This document shows positions 7,104 through 13,869 of a DNA stretch of 16,199 bases, one piece after another. This DNA is from an uncultured Oceanobacillus sp. GTDB lineage: Bacteria > Bacillota > Bacilli > Bacillales > Amphibacillaceae. The stretch covers positions 1-16,199 of the forward strand of contig CALKWU010000080.1 in assembly GCA_938004015.1 (NCBI GenBank), in the 5' to 3' direction. A program made the translations under genes and the position numbers. The notes under the pieces are model-generated. The model was not told the origin of the DNA. It did not search any database and saw only the letters and a list, made by a program, of their open reading frames with translations. Numbering within the stretch: position 1 is the first letter of the stretch; the number at the start of each line of letters is the position of its first letter.

Positions 7104-8597
7104 ATGAAATTGGCGATGAGTTGGGAAGAATGGTCTGCACTTGACGCTACTGGACTTGCTGAATTAATCGAACGAAAAGAAATCACCCCGAAAGAAGCTG
7201 CTCAACAAGCAGCAATTGCTATTGAAGCTTTGAATCCAGAAATAGATGCTGTAATCGAAGTGTTTGAAGATGTTATTGAAGAACCGACTAAAGATGGGAT
7301 GAATCTTGATGGAATTTTCGCTGGCGTTCCTTTTTTAATGAAAGATTTGGGACCTGCCATTAAGGGGCGCCTCCAAGAAATGGGCTCTTTACTCATGAAA
7401 GGAAATCGAGCGGACAGCGACAGTTTCTTGACGAAAAAAATCCGTCAAGCAGGCTTCAATATTATTGGTCGGACAACTACACCAGAATTTGGATTATGCA
7501 GTTCTGCAGAGAACCCTGAAGTATATGTCACCCGAAATCCTTGGAATCTTGATTATACAACCTGTGGTTCTTCCGCTGGTACAGCCGCTTCCGTTGCAGC
7601 AGGATTGGTGCCTATTGCACATGCTACTGATGGCGGTGGTTCCATTAGAATTCCTGCGGGGGTAAATGGGAATATTGGTCTAAAACCATCCCGTGGTGTT
7701 TTCACCTTGGCACCTACAAGTTCGGACTTGATGAATATAGTGTCCATTCAGGGGTGTCATACACGAACAATCCGTGATACGGCCGCTTTTGTCGACAGTT
7801 GCCGAGGTGGTGCCCCCGGTGAATTCATGCCTTATTGGTTTCCGGAAGAGCCATATACCGAATTGATTAAAAAAGATCCTAAAAGGTTGAAAATAGCTGT
7901 TTCACACGAATGGGGAGACTATAAAGCAGATCCACAGATCGTTGCTGAACTGGAGAAAGCGGCCACATTCTTGGAAAAACTTGGTCATGAGGTTGAATGG
8001 ATTCTACCGGATATTGATTTCCATGCTGCTTATGAAGCGCAAACGGAAGCATATATCATGAATTTCTCTCAAACAATTTCCGAATTACTTGAACAAAAAG
8101 GATTAAATGAGCCTCCAGCTGATTTGGTTGAACCGATGTGTATCCGAGTATGGGAAGCGGGCCGTAACAAAACTTATCAAGATCGGGCCAAGATGCAGAC
8201 TTTATTCAACGAAATTTCTCGCAAGCTGGCTGTTTTCTACGAGAACTGGGATATTATCCTTACTCCAACGATGGCGCTGCCTACACCGCTGATCGGTACA
8301 AAAGAATATTTAACATTAAGTGATAACCCTTCGGTCTATGACTGGTTTTATAATTTGTGGAGCATATTCGCATATACTCCCATTGCAAATATTTGTGGTA
8401 TACCTGGTATTTCACTCCCGATGGGAGAATTGGATAATGGATTACCACTTGGTATACATGCACTCGCAAAACAAGGAGATGATGGGTTATTGTTACAGCT
8501 GGGAGCTCAAATAGAACGTGCATTGAATGGAAAATGGAATCACGGAAGGATACCTGAAATTCATGTAGCGAAAATGAGCGCAGTACAAGGAAGATAA
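7104..8597 (+). CDS. Amidase-signature hydrolase, proposed pantothenase (pantothenate amidohydrolase)
   Basis: A 497-residue amidase-signature family protein. The Ser-cisSer-Lys triad is complete: K80 in FLMKDLG, S156 in TCGSSAGTAAS (the Ser of GGSSGG), and nucleophile S180 in DGGGSIRIPA, with the 24-residue S156-S180 spacing found in this family. The core continues as NGNIGLKPSRG. The family cleaves diverse amide bonds. PanF directly upstream and beta-alanine and pantoate-type oxidation genes around it point to pantothenate + H2O to D-pantoate + beta-alanine (EC 3.5.1.22). ATG 7104 follows GGAAAGG with 8 nt spacing; the longer GTG start at 7095 overlaps that ribosome site and is less likely. 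No signal peptide is seen, so it should be cytosolic. GatA is unlikely because no gatB or gatC lies nearby. Family is certain, substrate inferred. Confidence 0.85.
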   Translation: MKLAMSWEEWSALDATGLAELIERKEITPKEAAQQAAIAIEALNPEIDAVIEVFEDVIEEPTKDGMNLDGIFAGVPFLMKDLGPAIKGRLQEMGSLLMKGNRADSDSFLTKKIRQAGFNIIGRTTTPEFGLCSSAENPEVYVTRNPWNLDYTTCGSSAGTAASVAAGLVPIAHATDGGGSIRIPAGVNGNIGLKPSRGVFTLAPTSSDLMNIVSIQGCHTRTIRDTAAFVDSCRGGAPGEFMPYWFPEEPYTELIKKDPKRLKIAVSHEWGDYKADPQIVAELEKAATFLEKLGHEVEWILPDIDFHAAYEAQTEAYIMNFSQTISELLEQKGLNEPPADLVEPMCIRVWEAGRNKTYQDRAKMQTLFNEISRKLAVFYENWDIILTPTMALPTPLIGTKEYLTLSDNPSVYDWFYNLWSIFAYTPIANICGIPGISLPMGELDNGLPLGIHALAKQGDDGLLLQLGAQIERALNGKWNHGRIPEIHVAKMSAVQGR

Positions 8598-8621
8598 ATT
8601 CAATCATAAAGGGTGTTTATC

Positions 8622-9686
8622 ATGCCAGTTTATCAGATTGCTGTTTTGCCAGGGGATGGCATAGGTCCTGAAGTAACAAAGGAAGCATTGAAAGTATTGA
8701 AAATACTCTCTGACATAGATTCTACTTTTCAATTTGAAACAACTTCATTTCCTTGGAATAGTGAATACTATTTGAAACATGGAAGAATGATGCCTGAAGA
8801 TGGTCTTGAACAGTTAAAAGAATTTGATGCAATATTATTTGGAGCAATAGGCGATCCACGTGTGCCGGATCCGGTTACCATTTGGGAATTGATTTTGCCG
8901 ATTCGTAAAATGTTTCAACAATACATCAATTTCCGTCCGGTCAAGTTGTTGAAAGGTATAGAGAGTCCATTAAAAAAGGACGTGCCTATTGACTTTGTGA
9001 TTATCCGTGAAAATAGTGAAGGAGAATATACAGATGCCGGCGGAGCCATGTTCTCCGGAGATGTAAGAGAAATGGCGATTCATAACATCGTGATGACTAA
9101 ACATGGAATAAAGCAAGTTGCTGAATTTGCATTCGATTATGCACGTAAAAATGGACGGTCCAAAGTGACCAGTGCGACCAAGTCAAACGTAATGCTTCAT
9201 ACAATGACATTTTGGGATCGAATTATGGAAAAAGTGGCTTCAGAAAACAGTGACATTGATTACGAAAAATATTATATTGATGCTTTAGCCGCATATCTTG
9301 TTCAAAAGCCGGAGTCCTTTGAGGTGATTGTGGCATCAAATTTATTCGGAGACATTTTATCTGATTTAGGTTCAGCGATTGTTGGGGGGCTAGGTATTGC
9401 TCCTTCTGGCAATATCAACCCAGAAGGAGCATTTCCTTCCATGTTTGAAGCTGTACATGGTTCTGCCCCGGATATTGCAGGCAAAGGAATAGCCAATCCG
9501 ATGGCGCAAATATGGTCAGCGGCTTTGATGTTGGAACATTTGGGAAGGAAAGACTTGCACGATGTGATTTTATGTGCAATCGAAGCGGTCTTAATGGAGA
9601 AAAAAGTGTTGACTCCTGATATTGGTGGTTCTGCATCAACAGAGGAAATAGGGGATGCTATTGCAGAAAAATTGGGATTGGAGTGA
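8622..9686 (+). CDS. Beta-decarboxylating dehydrogenase (IPMDH/tartrate/D-malate type), proposed dimethylmalate dehydrogenase
   Basis: A 354-residue member of the isopropylmalate/isocitrate dehydrogenase family. Motifs are LPGDGIGPEV at the N-terminus, IRENSEGEYTDAGG with the catalytic Tyr (Y136), TSATKSNVM with the catalytic Lys (K187), metal-binding aspartates D220, D244 and D248 (the last two in FGDILSDLGSA), and GLGIAPSGNINPEG with FEAVHGSAPDIAG (NAD pocket). The APSGNINP form resembles tartrate/D-malate dehydrogenases more than LeuB. No leuA, leuC or leuD is present. The family oxidises a 2R-hydroxy acid and loses the neighbouring beta-carboxyl, exactly what (R)-3,3-dimethylmalate + NAD+ to 2-oxoisovalerate + CO2 (EC 1.1.1.84) requires. 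ATG 8622 follows AAAGGG with 8 nt spacing, preferred over GTG 8613. D-malate or tartrate remain alternatives. Confidence 0.85.
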   Translation: MPVYQIAVLPGDGIGPEVTKEALKVLKILSDIDSTFQFETTSFPWNSEYYLKHGRMMPEDGLEQLKEFDAILFGAIGDPRVPDPVTIWELILPIRKMFQQYINFRPVKLLKGIESPLKKDVPIDFVIIRENSEGEYTDAGGAMFSGDVREMAIHNIVMTKHGIKQVAEFAFDYARKNGRSKVTSATKSNVMLHTMTFWDRIMEKVASENSDIDYEKYYIDALAAYLVQKPESFEVIVASNLFGDILSDLGSAIVGGLGIAPSGNINPEGAFPSMFEAVHGSAPDIAGKGIANPMAQIWSAALMLEHLGRKDLHDVILCAIEAVLMEKKVLTPDIGGSASTEEIGDAIAEKLGLE

Positions 9687-9690
9687 TTGG

Positions 9691-10440
9691 ATGACATTGC
9701 AGGGAAAAACCATCATTGTTACGGGTGCTGGCGGTGGAATGGGAAAAACTACTGTTGAGCTATTGCTGAAAGAAGGAGCAAATGTTGTCGGATGCGACAT
9801 CAATTGTTCATCATTGGTTGACTTGGAAGAAAATCCAAGATTTTTAGCTTATGAAGGAGATCTGTTGGACGAAAGTACAGTGCATGAACTTTTTAAAGAA
9901 ACCGTGTCAAAATTCGGTACGGTCGATGGGCTGGCAAATGTTCTTGGCATTGCACAAAGCGCAACTCCAATTGATGAATGTAGCTTAGAAAAATATCGGA
10001 CAATTATGGACGTTAATATGACAAGTGTTTTTTTAACTTGTCGAGAAGCTGCCAAGTACATGAAAAAACAAAAAAAAGGCAAGATCGTCAACGTAGGATC
10101 CGTATCCACAACAAGGCCAAGACCTGGATTGCAGAGTTATGTCGCTTCAAAAGGGGCCGTAGAGTCTTTTTCGAAAGCACTTGCTTTAGAACTTGCACCT
10201 TATCAAATTAATGTAAATGTACTGCATCCTGGACCGGCCGACACAAATATGCTCGGACAATTTACAGAACAAGGCGGAAATGTGGATATGACAAAGAAAG
10301 AAATCTTTGAAAAAAGTGTGCCTTTTGGCAGATTGGTGAAGCCTTCGGATGTTGCAAGGTCGTTGTTATTTCTTTTATCGGAAGATGCAGATATGATAAC
10401 AGGAGCTATTTTGCATGTAGACGGAGGTAGGAATATTTAG
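9691..10440 (+). CDS. Short-chain dehydrogenase (SDR), proposed D-pantoate 4-dehydrogenase
   Basis: A 249-residue classical SDR. The Rossmann glycine motif is TGAGGGMG (11-18), the catalytic residues are S137, Y150 and K154 (NVGSVS followed by YVASK), and the C-terminus ends with GAILHVDGG. The acidic residue of CDIN after the second strand suggests NAD+ preference. In the proposed pathway it oxidises the C4 primary alcohol of D-pantoate to 4-oxo-pantoate (aldopantoate; EC 1.1.1.106). It starts 4 nt after the preceding stop, with GGAG at 9680-9683 inside the end of the upstream gene, so translation is coupled. A longer open frame from 9655 overlaps that gene and has no ribosome site. Classical SDRs have very broad substrates, so the assignment rests on context; beta-hydroxyacid or sugar-alcohol oxidation are sequence-level alternatives. 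Confidence 0.88.
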   Translation: MTLQGKTIIVTGAGGGMGKTTVELLLKEGANVVGCDINCSSLVDLEENPRFLAYEGDLLDESTVHELFKETVSKFGTVDGLANVLGIAQSATPIDECSLEKYRTIMDVNMTSVFLTCREAAKYMKKQKKGKIVNVGSVSTTRPRPGLQSYVASKGAVESFSKALALELAPYQINVNVLHPGPADTNMLGQFTEQGGNVDMTKKEIFEKSVPFGRLVKPSDVARSLLFLLSEDADMITGAILHVDGGRNI

Positions 10441-10462
10441 GGTTGGAAAGGAGTATTGCTGT

Positions 10463-11905
10463 TTGGAAACGTTACGAATGTACATTAATGGAGAATGGGT
10501 GGAAAGTGTTGAAGGTGGAACAATAGATGTCTTTAATCCTTCTGATGGGGAAAAAATAGCCGAGATACCACGTGGAAAGAAAGAAGATGTTGACCGTGCT
10601 GTTCAGGCTGCTGCATCAGCATTTCGTGGTAGTGATTGGAGAAAAGTAAAGGCTTTTGAGAGAGGAGAAATTTTATTTGAGGTAGCCGAACGATTGAAGG
10701 CGAACCGCGATGAATTGGCGGAATTGGAATCAATTGATGTAGGAAAACCAATTTCTCAAGGTTATGCAGATGTAGACGCTGCCATCCGTTATTTTCGCTT
10801 CTATGGTGGAGCTGCAGATAAGGTCATGGGGGATACAATTCCGATAGAAGATGGATTGCTGGATTATGTTGTGCGTGAACCGGTTGGAGTGACCGCCCAT
10901 ATAGTTCCGTGGAATTATCCGATTCAGATCATTTCCAGAAGTGTTGCAGCGGCGTTAGCTACAGGTAACACAGTGGTTGCAAAAAGCGCGGAAGACACAC
11001 CACTGACAGCAATGAAACTAACCAAATACTTTGACGAAATCGGTCTTCCTCCGGGTGTTTTTAACCACGTGACTGGATACGGCCATGAGGCGGGAGCAGC
11101 TTTAGCAGGTCATCCGCTTATCAACCATATCACTTTTACTGGATCGGTGGCTACCGGAATATCGGTTGGTCAAGCTGCGATGGCAAATGTTGTACCGTCC
11201 ACCTTGGAATTGGGCGGGAAGTCACCGAATATTGTTTTTGCCGATTGTGATATAGATAAAGCGGTGGAAGGGGTTGTCCGTTCAATTATTCAAAACGCAG
11301 GACAGACTTGTTCTGCTGGAGCGAGACTGCTAATCGAGGAGCCGTTTAAGGAAACATTCTTGAAACATGTTATAGAAAAATTCCGCAGATTGACGATTGG
11401 TCCGGGTATACAAGATAAAGATCTGGGACCAATATTAAATGAAAAACAATTCCACCGTGTCATGGAAATGATTGAACTGGCAAAGCAGGAAGGGAAGATT
11501 CTTTACGGTGGTAATCACGTGGTAATTGAAGGTTTTGAGGGTGGTTGCTACGTTGAGCCTACGATCATTGATGAAATAAGCAAGGATAGCAGATTGGCAC
11601 AAGAGGAGATTTTTGGACCGGTTCTTACAGTCTATACATTTAAAGAAACTGAAGAAGCTTTGGAATTGGCAAATAGTACTGAATATGGATTAGTTGCAGG
11701 CATTTGGACGAAGGACATCAATCGGGCACATTATTTAGCAAGTCGAATTGATTCTGGACAAGTATTTATTAATAATTATGGTGCAGGTGGTGGAGTTCAG
11801 ATGCCATTTGGCGGTTACAAAAAAAGTGGTTTTGGAAGAGAAAAAGGATGGGCTGCATTAGACAATTACACGGTGTTGAAAAATGTGGCTGTTAAATATC
11901 ACTGA
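10463..11905 (+). CDS. NAD(P)-dependent aldehyde dehydrogenase, proposed aldopantoate dehydrogenase
   Basis: A 480-residue hydrolytic aldehyde dehydrogenase. General base E249 (TLELGGKSPN) and catalytic C283 (NAGQTCSAGAR) have the expected 34-residue spacing. PWNYPIQI, FTGSVATG, EEIFGPVL and the C-terminal MPFGGYKKSGFGRE complete the family. Unlike the semialdehyde dehydrogenase at the other end of the operon it keeps the glutamate, so it should make a free acid. In the pathway it would oxidise 4-oxo-pantoate to (R)-3,3-dimethylmalate. The start is the unusual TTG 10463: AAAGGAG (10447-10453) lies 9 nt upstream, while the nearest in-frame ATG (10478) is 24 nt away. It is the last gene of the operon. 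Betaine-aldehyde or gamma-aminobutyraldehyde oxidation would be alternatives on sequence alone. Confidence 0.9.
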   Translation: METLRMYINGEWVESVEGGTIDVFNPSDGEKIAEIPRGKKEDVDRAVQAAASAFRGSDWRKVKAFERGEILFEVAERLKANRDELAELESIDVGKPISQGYADVDAAIRYFRFYGGAADKVMGDTIPIEDGLLDYVVREPVGVTAHIVPWNYPIQIISRSVAAALATGNTVVAKSAEDTPLTAMKLTKYFDEIGLPPGVFNHVTGYGHEAGAALAGHPLINHITFTGSVATGISVGQAAMANVVPSTLELGGKSPNIVFADCDIDKAVEGVVRSIIQNAGQTCSAGARLLIEEPFKETFLKHVIEKFRRLTIGPGIQDKDLGPILNEKQFHRVMEMIELAKQEGKILYGGNHVVIEGFEGGCYVEPTIIDEISKDSRLAQEEIFGPVLTVYTFKETEEALELANSTEYGLVAGIWTKDINRAHYLASRIDSGQVFINNYGAGGGVQMPFGGYKKSGFGREKGWAALDNYTVLKNVAVKYH

Positions 11906-12337
11906 ATTAAAGACGTAGGTTATAACTGGAACAGGTGGAACTATGAAACAGGAAATCAATCAAACACCTTATGCTATACTATTTGTTTTAATTTTTCATC
12001 GAAAATACAATTCGATACGATCTTAAATTCTATTGATTCATCTAATGGTTGTTAGTTGATAATGAAACGGTGCAAATTGGGACTATGTATGCAGGGGTTC
12101 AAAGGCCTCATGTCAGCCATCTCGCTGAGTAAGGTGGTCATTTTTATCGCATGACACTCCAGTAGCCAAACAGAAGGAGTTTGTCATGAAATGAGATGTC
12201 GATTTGCCTCCTGAAATCTTGGAAATCAAACTAAAAAACTAATGACACAGCAAGTATCCCTTTTGCCATCGAAACCTTGATATACAAGGGTTGAATGGCA
12301 TTCTTTCACCTAGCAACTGTCAAAGTCGGGTAGAATA
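11906..12337 (+). other. Gap with short coding-like remnants, no intact gene
   Basis: No convincing gene is present. Three weak traces are visible. A 27-codon frame from ATG 11943 (after AGGTGG) begins MKQEINQTPYAILFVLIF, like the first helix of an MFS transporter, and stops at 12024. A frame from about 12044 reads GTMYAGVQRPHVSHLAE, then a stop, then GGHFYRMTLQ. A frame ending near 12231 reads FVMK, an in-frame TGA, then DVDLPPEILEIKLKN. The last two look like decayed coding DNA but I cannot name a family. No terminator is obvious directly after the aldehyde dehydrogenase stop. Confidence 0.4.
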
Positions 12338-12370
12338 GGCTTAGGGATTAAAGTTTCCTAAGCCGTTTTT
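12338..12370 (+). terminator. Rho-independent terminator, plus strand
   Basis: GGCTTAGG (12338-12345) pairs perfectly with CCTAAGCC (12357-12364) around an 11-nt loop, followed by G and five T. It is the first good terminator after the pantothenate operon, about 430 nt beyond its last stop. It may end the operon transcript, or belong to the decayed DNA just upstream. Confidence 0.7.
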
Positions 12371-12401
12371 CAATTTTCATCAAACCTGGCGACAAACAAG
12401 T

Positions 12402-12878
12402 TTATTTCACCTTTCCCATCAAATTCCTCCCCCACACCAACACAATCCCAATAACCATCACCCAAATCAAAATCACACTATAGCTGTTGAACAGACCTCC
12501 GTCAAAGAACAGCAACTCCCGCATCCCTTCCGAGTAGATCCGCATCGGCAGCTAGGACACGATGTAATCGCAGTAAAAGGCAGGCATCATTTCCGGCGCC
12601 AATTGGATGGCAGGCATGCTGAAGAACATGAGCAAAATGTAAAGGACAATGCTCGGTAATTTCAGCCAAACCAATGTGGCGTAGATCATAAACGTGAATG
12701 CGGCGACACATAGCGCAATATAGAGGGAGACTTGGTTGACAGATGCGAAGTCGAAGCCGAAAAGCCGCATGGAATACCACGCCAAAACATAACCGGCGAC
12801 AAGTGCATAGACAAACGGCATGACGATTGCAGCGCATTGAATTTCAATTTTTCCGTAAACCCTGTTTACAATAGGCTT
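12402..12878 (-). pseudogene. C-terminal remnant of a multi-spanning membrane protein (YhgE/ABC-2 permease-like), with an in-frame stop
   Basis: One minus-strand frame is open from 12878 to a TAA at 12402 except for a single TAG at 12552-12554. The 5' part is strongly hydrophobic, with about three membrane segments (including ALVAGYVLAWY, ALCVAAFTFMIYATLVW and IVLYILLMFFSMPAIQLAP). After the TAG it continues LPMRIYSEGMRELLFFDGG and one more membrane helix, VILIWVMVIGIVLVW, then a basic end. Such a layout is typical of the C-terminal half of YhgE/Pip or ABC-2-type exporters. A single TGG to TAG change would restore ...IVSWLPMRIY. The N-terminal half is missing; upstream sequence gives way to an unrelated plus-strand remnant near 12860. 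It is broken twice, by truncation and by nonsense. The family call is tentative. Confidence 0.6.
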
Positions 12879-13059
12879 TTACGAAGTGAAAAAGCATCTG
12901 TCCCTCATTCCGGATAGTTATAAAACAGAAGTGAAGACGGTGAAGTTCTTTTATTTGTCGCAAAACATCACCTATATCTTCGCTTTAGCCGACATCAATC
13001 AGCTGATCCATGTAGAGGAAGGGTTGATGGAGCTGATGGATTTGGAATTGCAAGAGTAA
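12859..13059 (+). pseudogene. C-terminal remnant of an unidentified protein
   Basis: The frame is open from just after a TAA at 12856 to TAA 13057-13059 but has no usable ATG and no ribosome site at its left end, so its N-terminus appears lost. The peptide (about 66 residues) contains FYEVKKHLSLIPDSYKTEVK, FFYLSQNITYIFALADI, and an acidic end, EEGLMELMDLELQE. It has balanced composition and a good terminator directly after its stop, both signs of a once-real gene. I do not recognise the family. Its broken left end meets the remnant on the other strand near 12855-12870, which looks like a deletion junction. Confidence 0.5.
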
Positions 13060-13088
13060 TGTGGGCGTACGCTCGCATTTATTTTTTT
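13058..13088 (+). terminator. Rho-independent terminator, plus strand
   Basis: A 9-bp stem with two G-U pairs (13058-13066 with 13071-13079) closes a GTAC loop and is followed by a run of seven T (13082-13088). It overlaps the stop codon of the plus-strand remnant and insulates it from the TetR promoter just downstream. Confidence 0.7.
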
Positions 13089-13096
13089 GTCTTTGG

Positions 13097-13110
13097 TGAG
13101 TAATCACTCA
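13097..13110 (+). promoter_or_regulatory. Candidate TetR operator 1
   Basis: TGAGTAATCACTCA has 5-bp inverted arms (TGAGT/ACTCA) around 4 nt, a typical layout for TetR/AcrR operators. It lies just upstream of the promoter of the TetR-type gene and recurs, with one change, downstream of it. Confidence 0.6.
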
Positions 13111-13118
13111 ATTTTTTC

Positions 13119-13146
13119 TTGATTTTTGGCAACGGTCGCTTATAAT
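13119..13146 (+). promoter_or_regulatory. Sigma-A promoter of the TetR-ABC operon
   Basis: TTGATT (13119-13124), a 16-bp spacer and a perfect TATAAT (13141-13146) form a good promoter; transcription would start near 13153. It is bracketed by two copies of the candidate operator, so repression by occlusion is easy to picture. An alternative TTGGCA at 13126-13131 is only 9 bp from the -10 and is too close. Confidence 0.65.
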
Positions 13147-13151
13147 AAAAG

Positions 13152-13165
13152 TAAGTAATCACTCA
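13152..13165 (+). promoter_or_regulatory. Candidate TetR operator 2
   Basis: TAAGTAATCACTCA differs from operator 1 at one position (13153). It covers the predicted transcription start, so binding would block initiation. Its right arm runs on into another CTCA (13166-13169). Confidence 0.55.
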
Positions 13166-13186
13166 CTCAAATAAAGGAGCTCTGAA

Positions 13187-13855
13187 ATGACGAACAATAT
13201 TTTTGAGAAACTCCTCGCTCAACTGAATACGAAACCGAAAACGGCGAAGCAAGAACAAATCGTGGAAGCGGCGATCCAGTTGTTTGCCGCAAAAGGCTAT
13301 GCGAATACGTCGACGGCGGAAATCGCCAGGGTCGCCGGGGTGTCGGAAGGGACGATTTTCAAGCATTACGGCACAAAGGAACGTTTGTTGTTTTCCGTCA
13401 TTGCACCCTTCATCCGTGAATTGTTTCCACAACTGGCACGGGAAGCGGTGGAGGAGACCTTCACCGAAGACACTCAATCGCTTGAGCAATTTTTGCGGAC
13501 GTTGATCAAAAACCGCATTCAATTCATTACGGAAAACAGGGAACTTTTTCAAGTGTTCGTCAAAGAATTGATGTACAGAGAAGAATTCAGGAAAAAATTA
13601 TTCCCTTTTGCGATGGAATATGTGCCGGAAACATTCAAGCATATCGTCGACCGCTTCAAGGAAAGCGGTGAGTTGCGTGACGACATCCCTTCAGAAACGA
13701 TCATCTTGAATGTGTTGACGTTCTTAAGCGGATTTCTCATTACCCGTATCATTTTGCGGGGCAGTGACACCATTTCGGAAAAGGAAATGGAAGAGGCCGT
13801 ACAATTCATTATGGAAGGAATCCGGAACTCTCATAAGCCTGAAGCAAACGAGTGA
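13187..13855 (+). CDS. TetR/AcrR-family repressor of the downstream ABC exporter
   Basis: A 222-residue TetR-type repressor. The N-terminal DNA-binding domain (~22-68) is clear: QEQIVEAAIQLFAAKGYANT, then TAEIARVAGVSEGTIFKHYG with KERLL. The rest is the variable helical ligand-binding part. An extension of about 20 residues precedes the first helix. ATG 13187 follows AAAGGAG with 7 nt spacing. Two operator-like palindromes flank its promoter, so it probably represses itself and the ABC genes, the first of which begins 14 nt after its stop. The ligand is unknown; drugs, lipids or peptides handled by the exporter are usual for this arrangement. Confidence 0.9.
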   Translation: MTNNIFEKLLAQLNTKPKTAKQEQIVEAAIQLFAAKGYANTSTAEIARVAGVSEGTIFKHYGTKERLLFSVIAPFIRELFPQLAREAVEETFTEDTQSLEQFLRTLIKNRIQFITENRELFQVFVKELMYREEFRKKLFPFAMEYVPETFKHIVDRFKESGELRDDIPSETIILNVLTFLSGFLITRIILRGSDTISEKEMEEAVQFIMEGIRNSHKPEANE

Positions 13856-13869
13856 AAGGAGTGGTTAGC

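Noticed and set aside
7104..8597. GatA subunit of the tRNA amidotransferase
   Set aside because: Same fold, but no gatB or gatC is adjacent and the gene sits between a transporter and dehydrogenases.
8613..9686. LeuB (3-isopropylmalate dehydrogenase) as the function of this gene
   Set aside because: No other leucine biosynthesis gene is present, the APSGNINP form points to the tartrate/D-malate branch, and the operon is catabolic.
9302..9697. 131-codon minus-strand frame opposite the IPMDH-like gene
   Set aside because: It is a shadow of a conserved catalytic region on the plus strand, with no recognisable domain or ribosome site.
2297..11905. Operon for uracil, taurine or inositol catabolism
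   Set aside because: The aminotransferase and MmsA-type enzyme would fit parts of these, but the transporter is PanF-like and the hallmark enzymes of those routes are absent.
12265..12337. Insertion-sequence end, suggested by AACCTTG-ATATA-CAAGGGTT and nearby sequence
   Set aside because: The arms are short and bulged, no partner end, target duplication or transposase gene is visible, and I could not tie it to a named element.
12502..12837. 111-codon minus-strand frame in the graveyard region
   Set aside because: Its peptide is rich in Cys, Arg and His with no pattern; it is the shifted shadow of the membrane-protein remnant in the adjacent frame.
13126..13146. TTGGCA plus TATAAT as the TetR gene promoter
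   Set aside because: The spacer is 9 bp, too short for sigma-A; TTGATT at 13119 with a 16-bp spacer is better.
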